From positions 3,376-67,375 of the forward strand of contig JAMPFK010000013.1 of NCBI GenBank assembly GCA_023664485.1: a stretch of 64,000 bases of DNA, in the 5' to 3' direction. The first letter of the stretch is position 1. The number at the start of each line of letters is the position of its first letter. A model generated the notes under the pieces. That model was not told the origin of the DNA. It ran no database searches and saw only the letters and a program-made list of their open reading frames with translations. A program made the translations under genes and the position numbers. This DNA comes from Bacteroides fragilis. GTDB lineage: Bacteria; Bacillota; Clostridia; Lachnospirales; Lachnospiraceae. Below are positions 63,901 through 64,000 of the stretch, in pieces.

Positions 63901-64000
63901 ATGTCAGAACAGGATTATTTTCGTGCGATAGATGATAACAGAATGGCGATTGTGCTGTTAAATATTTTACGCAGGAAAGAAGTTATCAACCAGCCAACCT
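63901..64000 (+). CDS. small protein of mobile element, cut by window end
   Basis: AAAGGAG precedes ATG 63901; the frame MSEQDYFRAIDDNRMAIVLL stays open to the window end. It resembles short proteins often found between primase and recombinase genes in Lachnospiraceae elements, but the function is unknown. The 110-bp gap before it holds nothing I can name. Confidence 0.5.
   Translation, partial: MSEQDYFRAIDDNRMAIVLLNILRRKEVINQPT

Noticed and set aside
1..64000. CRISPR arrays, tRNA and rRNA genes
   Set aside because: No regularly spaced repeats longer than the 10-bp period MraZ boxes, and no cloverleaf-like or rRNA sequence was noticed.

Overview
The window reads as a chromosomal segment of a spore-forming, Gram-positive clostridium, most likely Lachnospiraceae-like, with roughly 50% GC in the core. 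The grounds are a division and cell-wall cluster running into spoIIGA-sigE, a nearby sigG, a YlmC/YmxH-type sporulation protein, a PASTA kinase with its PP2C phosphatase, frequent TTG/GTG starts and strong AGGAGG ribosome binding sites. No tRNA, rRNA or CRISPR array was seen.

Layout. (1) 0.1-12.6 kb: a tightly packed plus-strand run, murE-priA-def-fmt-Zn peptidase-rsmB-rlmN-stp-prkC-rsgA, covering peptidoglycan precursor, replication restart, translation initiation/rRNA modification and Ser/Thr signalling. (2) 12.6-13.7 kb: a gene-poor scar holding a terminator and a decayed tyrosine-recombinase gene. (3) 13.7-15.7 kb: ychF and lgt. (4) 15.7-31.2 kb: the dcw-type cluster mraZ-rsmH-ftsL-two class B PBPs-mraY-murD-ftsW-murA-ftsQ-ftsZ, then spoIIGA-sigE. 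Four AAAGTGG-type repeats at 10-bp spacing lie between the mraZ promoter and gene and look like an MraZ operator. murG, murC, murF, murB and ftsA are not in the cluster. (5) 31.4-37.9 kb: a receiver/HD-GYP/GGDEF protein, a membrane protein broken at a G8 tract, sigG on the minus strand, a zinc-ribbon/SH3 protein and ylmC. (6) 38-42.2 kb: a FadR-type regulator, GntP-type permease and IlvD/Edd-type dehydratase, apparently a sugar-acid module.

(7) 42.2-49.3 kb: four uncharacterised genes with their own promoter. They encode a 1190-aa beta plus helical-repeat protein, an Hsp70/actin-fold-like protein with degenerate nucleotide motifs, a TPR-like protein and a membrane coiled-coil protein. This is the best candidate here for an undescribed system. 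(8) 49.3-54.8 kb: purC-purF-purB, then purA with its own promoter and a hairpin leader. (9) 55-59 kb: a membrane-anchored glycerophosphodiesterase behind a structured leader with alternative pairings, and ppdK. (10) 59-64 kb: AT-richer accessory DNA with hypothetical genes, an IS110-family element with a probable bridge-RNA region, a P4/D5-type primase-helicase and a gene cut by the window end.

All functional calls come from reading motifs and context by eye; no database search was run. Family names for uncharacterised proteins, transcription signals and RNA structures are therefore provisional.
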